Assembly: GCA_029001845.1 (NCBI GenBank)
Contig: JAREWP010000086.1
Coordinates: 1-64,000, forward strand
Direction of reading: 5' to 3'
Source: Candidatus Magnetocorallium paracelense
Lineage (GTDB): Bacteria > Nitrospirota > Thermodesulfovibrionia > Thermodesulfovibrionales > Magnetobacteriaceae
Length of the DNA: 64,000 bases
Part shown: positions 61,363 to 64,000 of the stretch, piece after piece
How the letters are laid out: each line of letters starts with the position of its first letter
How positions within the stretch are numbered: the first letter of the stretch is position 1
Program-made: the position numbers and the translations under genes
The notes under the pieces: generated by a model
Databases searched by the model: none
What the model was told of the DNA's origin: nothing
What the model saw: only the letters and a program-made list of their open reading frames with translations

Positions 61363-62196
61363 ATGAAAGTAAAAATAGGAAAAATCGATTTCGCAAATTT
61401 ATATCCGATTTATCATTTTCTTGAAAAAAGCGAAACTCTCGGAGCGTGTCGTTTTATAAAGGGCGTACCATCCAAAATTAACGCCCTTCTTAGAGAAAAT
61501 AGCCTCGATATCGCGCCTTCCTCTTCTATAGAGTATCTCAGAAATCGTGCAGCCTATGATCTGATAGAGGGACATTCCGTCAGTTCAGGGGGAAGCATAA
61601 AGAGTATCCTTCTGTTCAGCAAAGTAAGAATCGAGGACCTTGGAAATAAAACTATTCTGAGCTCTGTCCAATCGGAGACAGGGGCGGCGCTCTTAAAAAT
61701 CATAATCACTAAATTTTACGGTCTGAACGCCCGATTTCAGATATCCTCTTTACCGCTGAGGGAAGGCCTGAAAGATCATTCAGCCTTTTTTTTAATAGGC
61801 GATGACGCCCTGAGGGAGGGGTGCAAAATAAATAACCTCCTTGAAGTGCATGGCAGTGGAGAGGGGGAATTCTATGTTTATGACCTTGGCGAAATTTGGC
61901 AACAACACACAGACCTGCCTTTTGTCTTCGCGCTGTGGATAACGGGTAAGGGAAAGGTGGAAAAATCGAAAATCGATGCTTTCAGACAAGAACTTGACCA
62001 GGCAAGGGACAAAGCATTATTAAACTTCGAAAATCTGGCGGTTACTTCTTTTTACTCAAAAATTTTTTCCGCCGATCTTCTGCTTTCTTACTGGAAATCC
62101 ATAAATTATACTCTCTCCGATTTGGAGTTTAAAGGGCTTATGCTGTTTGAACACTATTTACGTGAACTTGGATTGATAGACACCATGAATTCTTAA
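61363..62196 (+). CDS. mqnA: chorismate dehydratase MqnA (futalosine menaquinone pathway)
   Basis: 277 residues of the periplasmic-binding-like MqnA family. KIGKIDFANLYPIYHFLEK, DIAPSSSIEYLRN, GGSIKSILLFSK and LIGDDALR are the characteristic blocks. It removes water from chorismate to start the futalosine route to menaquinone, pointing to respiration with menaquinone. It starts 2 bp after rtcB. An intrinsic-terminator-like hairpin is embedded in its coding sequence (61763-61793). Confidence 0.9.
   Translation: MKVKIGKIDFANLYPIYHFLEKSETLGACRFIKGVPSKINALLRENSLDIAPSSSIEYLRNRAAYDLIEGHSVSSGGSIKSILLFSKVRIEDLGNKTILSSVQSETGAALLKIIITKFYGLNARFQISSLPLREGLKDHSAFFLIGDDALREGCKINNLLEVHGSGEGEFYVYDLGEIWQQHTDLPFVFALWITGKGKVEKSKIDAFRQELDQARDKALLNFENLAVTSFYSKIFSADLLLSYWKSINYTLSDLEFKGLMLFEHYLRELGLIDTMNS
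61763..61793 (+). terminator. terminator-like hairpin inside mqnA
   Basis: AAGGC-c-TGAA pairs with TTCAGCCTT (9 bp, one bulged C) around a six-base loop, then eight consecutive T residues, all on the coding strand in mid-gene. It has the full layout of an intrinsic terminator although it encodes ordinary residues. Confidence 0.55.
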
Positions 62197-62215
62197 CGTT
62201 CAACCGAAACCGTCA

Positions 62216-62686
62216 CTACTCCAGGGGAAATCCCTTTTCCGTCCACTCTTTTACTCCGCCTCGCATCCAGTAAAGATTGGAAAATCCCATCTTTTTCAAG
62301 GCTGACACGGCCTTGGCGGACTGCCATCAGGTAGTGCTGTTACAATAGACCACAACTCTTACACGCTTGCTCAATTCCGTAAGATAGTGGCACTCCTCGA
62401 GATACTTGACAGTCCTGGCAATAGAAGACTCTTTTAAATCCCTTTCCTCTCCCACGGGGCAACTGACCGATGTCGGGAGATGACCTTTATTCATGTAGTC
62501 ATCCTCTCTCCTTGGATCTAAAATAACCATCCAGCGTCTTGAATCTATCCATGCTTTAATGGTAACGGCGTCTACCGTGGTAATTCCGTCAAGTGTTTTT
62601 GGCGTCGCTCTGGCGGCTAAAACCAAAGCATTGGCAGGGATCAAAAGAACTGAAAAAAAGATGGCGAGCGTTAGGGAGCACTTCAT
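62216..62686 (-). CDS. periplasmic rhodanese with selenocysteine (TGA at codon 120)
   Basis: 156 residues if TGA at 62327-62329 is decoded; the gene ends TAG at 62216. A signal peptide (MKCSLTLAIFFSVLLIPANA) precedes one rhodanese domain: VILDPRREDDYMNKGHLP, PTSVSCPVGEERDL, then VVYCNSTT-U-WQSAKAV and SNLYWMRGGVKEWTEKGFPLE. In the usual CNGPxCW loop the second Cys is replaced by Sec while the first Cys (116 region) stays. The downstream frame runs to a normal rhodanese end, so this is not a truncation. It overlaps the MinD-like gene stop as ATGA. A strong SECIS hairpin follows the TGA. Confidence 0.9.
62297..62315 (-). promoter_or_regulatory. candidate SECIS hairpin of the rhodanese gene
   Basis: On the minus strand caaggc-cgtgtca-gccttg gives a 6-bp perfect stem with a seven-base loop containing GU, 18-24 nt after the TGA. 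The best of the three SECIS candidates. Confidence 0.7.
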
Positions 62687-63825
62687 TTGAACGACTCAAA
62701 AAATATATCTTTCCTGACTCCTTTACCAATCAGAAAATTTACAACCTGCACCGGTTTGAAATAGAGCCTCAGTTTCCACACATTTCTGCTTGTTCCTTCA
62801 AAAATTGTTTCGTCCAGGTTGTCAATTATCTCGGCCAGGATATCTATTTCATCATCTTCAAAATTACTCTTTATATCAAGATTTTCTTTTATATTGCCCG
62901 ATATTTTTAACTCGGAAAAGAGATTATTTATAATTGAGTTAAGAGAGGTCTGATAAGAGGAACCTGACCATGATTTCAAAAACCCCGGTATATTCAGCAG
63001 GTATTTGCTAATTTCATTTGTATCGGGGAGATTTCCGAGATGGAGGAGCCGTATGTTGTAGTTTGAAGCACAATGCTTCAACAACGTGCCTGCCAGTTGA
63101 TTTTTTCCTTTGCCCGGCATCCTGTTTATTACAAGACAGGGCGCGAAACTTTCGCTGACTTCCTTTATAAGGGGGTAGATAGAGGGATCGATCTCCCGCA
63201 CCTTTTTATCCAGCCATTTCAACATGATAGCACCTTCGTAACCATCGCTTTCTCCAAGAGTATTCATGAGGGAGTCAATTTCGCGATGATTTTTAAAAAC
63301 TGCCTGAAGTTTTCTGAAAAGAACTCCCTTTATAAATCTGTAGGCATTCATAACAGCGGCAGGCTCCGGTACGGTTATTATTAATCCCTTGTCAGAGGAA
63401 GCGAAAAAATCGAGAGTACTGAAATGGGTGCCGGCCCCGAGATCGATGATTACAAAATCCGCATGAATGGCGCGAACATGTCGTATGAGTTTCATCTTTA
63501 TCCATGAAGCGGGATTCGCCATACCTGAAACATATTGCGATCCGCTGACAAGCTTCAGGTTCTCCACTTTGGTGTTTAAAAGGATTTCATCAAGGGTCGA
63601 AACTTTTTTCAGGAAAAAATTGGCAAGTGAAAGCGTGCGTCCCGTAACACCGAGATATGAGTGAAGATTGGCGCCTCCAAGGTCAAAATCTACTAAAACG
63701 ACTTTTTTCCCCAAGCCTGCCAGGGCAGTTCCGAGATTTACGGCAAAAACGCTTTTACCGACGCCCCCTTTACCTCCGCCTATGGCAAGTATATATCCTG
63801 CTTTTCTGTCCAGCTTCATAAACAA
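62683..63825 (-). CDS. MinD/ParA-type ATPase
   Basis: 380 residues. Deviant Walker A GGGKGGVGKSVFAVNLG near 15-31, then VLVDFDLGGANLHSYLG and the switch region FVIIDLGAGTHFSTLDF. Similar to the FlhG/MinD-like ATPases of the former Deltaproteobacteria, which often have a C-terminal extension as here (residues 290-380). A role in positioning flagella, pili or other structures is inferred. The downstream rhodanese overlaps its stop. Confidence 0.85.
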   Translation of the reverse strand: MFMKLDRKAGYILAIGGGKGGVGKSVFAVNLGTALAGLGKKVVLVDFDLGGANLHSYLGVTGRTLSLANFFLKKVSTLDEILLNTKVENLKLVSGSQYVSGMANPASWIKMKLIRHVRAIHADFVIIDLGAGTHFSTLDFFASSDKGLIITVPEPAAVMNAYRFIKGVLFRKLQAVFKNHREIDSLMNTLGESDGYEGAIMLKWLDKKVREIDPSIYPLIKEVSESFAPCLVINRMPGKGKNQLAGTLLKHCASNYNIRLLHLGNLPDTNEISKYLLNIPGFLKSWSGSSYQTSLNSIINNLFSELKISGNIKENLDIKSNFEDDEIDILAEIIDNLDETIFEGTSRNVWKLRLYFKPVQVVNFLIGKGVRKDIFFESFK

Positions 63826-63902
63826 TCAGCCTTAATACCTAAAGTAATTACTAAATATTATATAATAACAGATACTATTATCAATACAGGAGGTAATTAG
63901 AG

Positions 63903-64000
63903 ATGCAGCTTTTTCTTGTTCAGCACGCCGACGCCAAAGAAGAAAGCGAGGATCCTGCAAGGGGATTGTCAGATACAGGTGTTTCGGATATTGAGAGAGT
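63903..64000 (+). CDS. sixA: phosphohistidine phosphatase SixA-like, N-terminal part
   Basis: Only the first 32 codons are in the window: MQLFLVQHADAKEESEDPARG, then LSDTGVSDIERV. QHA stands for the RHG phosphate-binding loop as in SixA-like histidine phosphatases. A strong site (aggaggt) lies 8 bp upstream. Cut by the window edge. Confidence 0.8.
   Translation, partial: MQLFLVQHADAKEESEDPARGLSDTGVSDIER

Noticed and set aside
8284-62686. Genome-wide reassignment of TGA to Gly or Trp
   Set aside because: TGA ends normal full-length genes here, such as mogA and the cyclase, and all three read-through TGAs fall on Cys positions, not Trp or Gly positions.
1-64000. tRNA or rRNA genes
   Set aside because: No cloverleaf with a T-arm sequence or rRNA segment was found; ggttcgaat near 9660 is inside the rubredoxin gene.

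Overview
The window reads as chromosomal DNA of a Gram-negative, anaerobic or microaerophilic bacterium. It has LptE, a complete uppS-cdsA-dxr-rseP envelope/isoprenoid block, and a strictly anaerobe-type oxygen defence (superoxide reductase, rubredoxin, flavodiiron protein, PerR). It also has futalosine-route MqnA, an archaeal-looking thymidylate synthase and a bacterial family B DNA polymerase. This mix is typical of the former Deltaproteobacteria, Nitrospirota and neighbouring candidate phyla; the sequence alone does not fix the taxon. The clearest trait is selenocysteine: three genes on both strands carry an in-frame TGA exactly where the family has a functional Cys (peroxiredoxin at 8725, RtcB at 60209, a periplasmic rhodanese at 62327). 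Each is followed by a hairpin at SECIS distance, while TGA is an ordinary stop elsewhere.

Layout. 0.6-8.1 kb (minus strand): DNA polymerase B, lptE, leuS, ccdA, a MogA-like protein and a MOSC protein. 8.2-12.7 kb (minus): a redox-stress cluster of seleno-peroxiredoxin, superoxide reductase, rubredoxin, flavodiiron protein, three small cysteine-rich proteins and perR, with a PerR-box-like site upstream. 13-21.5 kb (plus): an exported FG-GAP protein, uppS-cdsA-dxr-rseP, Nudix, thioesterase, ribH-nusB and a phosphoesterase. 22.1-27.2 kb is an AT-rich accessory island. It holds a RelE-type toxin/antitoxin pair, a HEPN/MNT pair, and a three-gene operon behind a near-consensus promoter: a zinc-dependent phospholipase C-like protein, a class III nucleotidyl cyclase with a Cys-rich tail, and an unknown protein. 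This operon is the best candidate for an undescribed nucleotide-signalling defence system.

27.6-35 kb is signalling: a PAS-GAF histidine kinase, a GAF-GAF-GGDEF-EAL protein, an orphan NrfD and a PilZ protein. 35.3-43.5 kb: cysK, cysM, a JAMM protease, a MOSC protein, an FHA-sigma54 activator and bioF-SDR-bioD. 43.8-51.7 kb: a DUF4139 protein, half of a sugar ABC transporter (MalG-like, MalK-like) split by a DUF4143 ATPase with a tandem operator, then two DUF1538 membrane proteins with a PII-like and a CBS protein. 51.7-64 kb: the MtrA-like/ThyA-like protein with a ParB-like partner, an HD protein, an exported beta-propeller, a receiver-PBP1 fusion, a TrmH methylase, archease with Sec-RtcB, mqnA, a MinD-like ATPase with Sec-rhodanese, and the start of sixA.

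Intergenic regions are loaded with dispersed palindromic repeats of at least four families (called A, B, C and E here), plus one 195-bp element with 33-bp perfect terminal inverted repeats. No rRNA, tRNA, CRISPR array or insertion sequence was seen.
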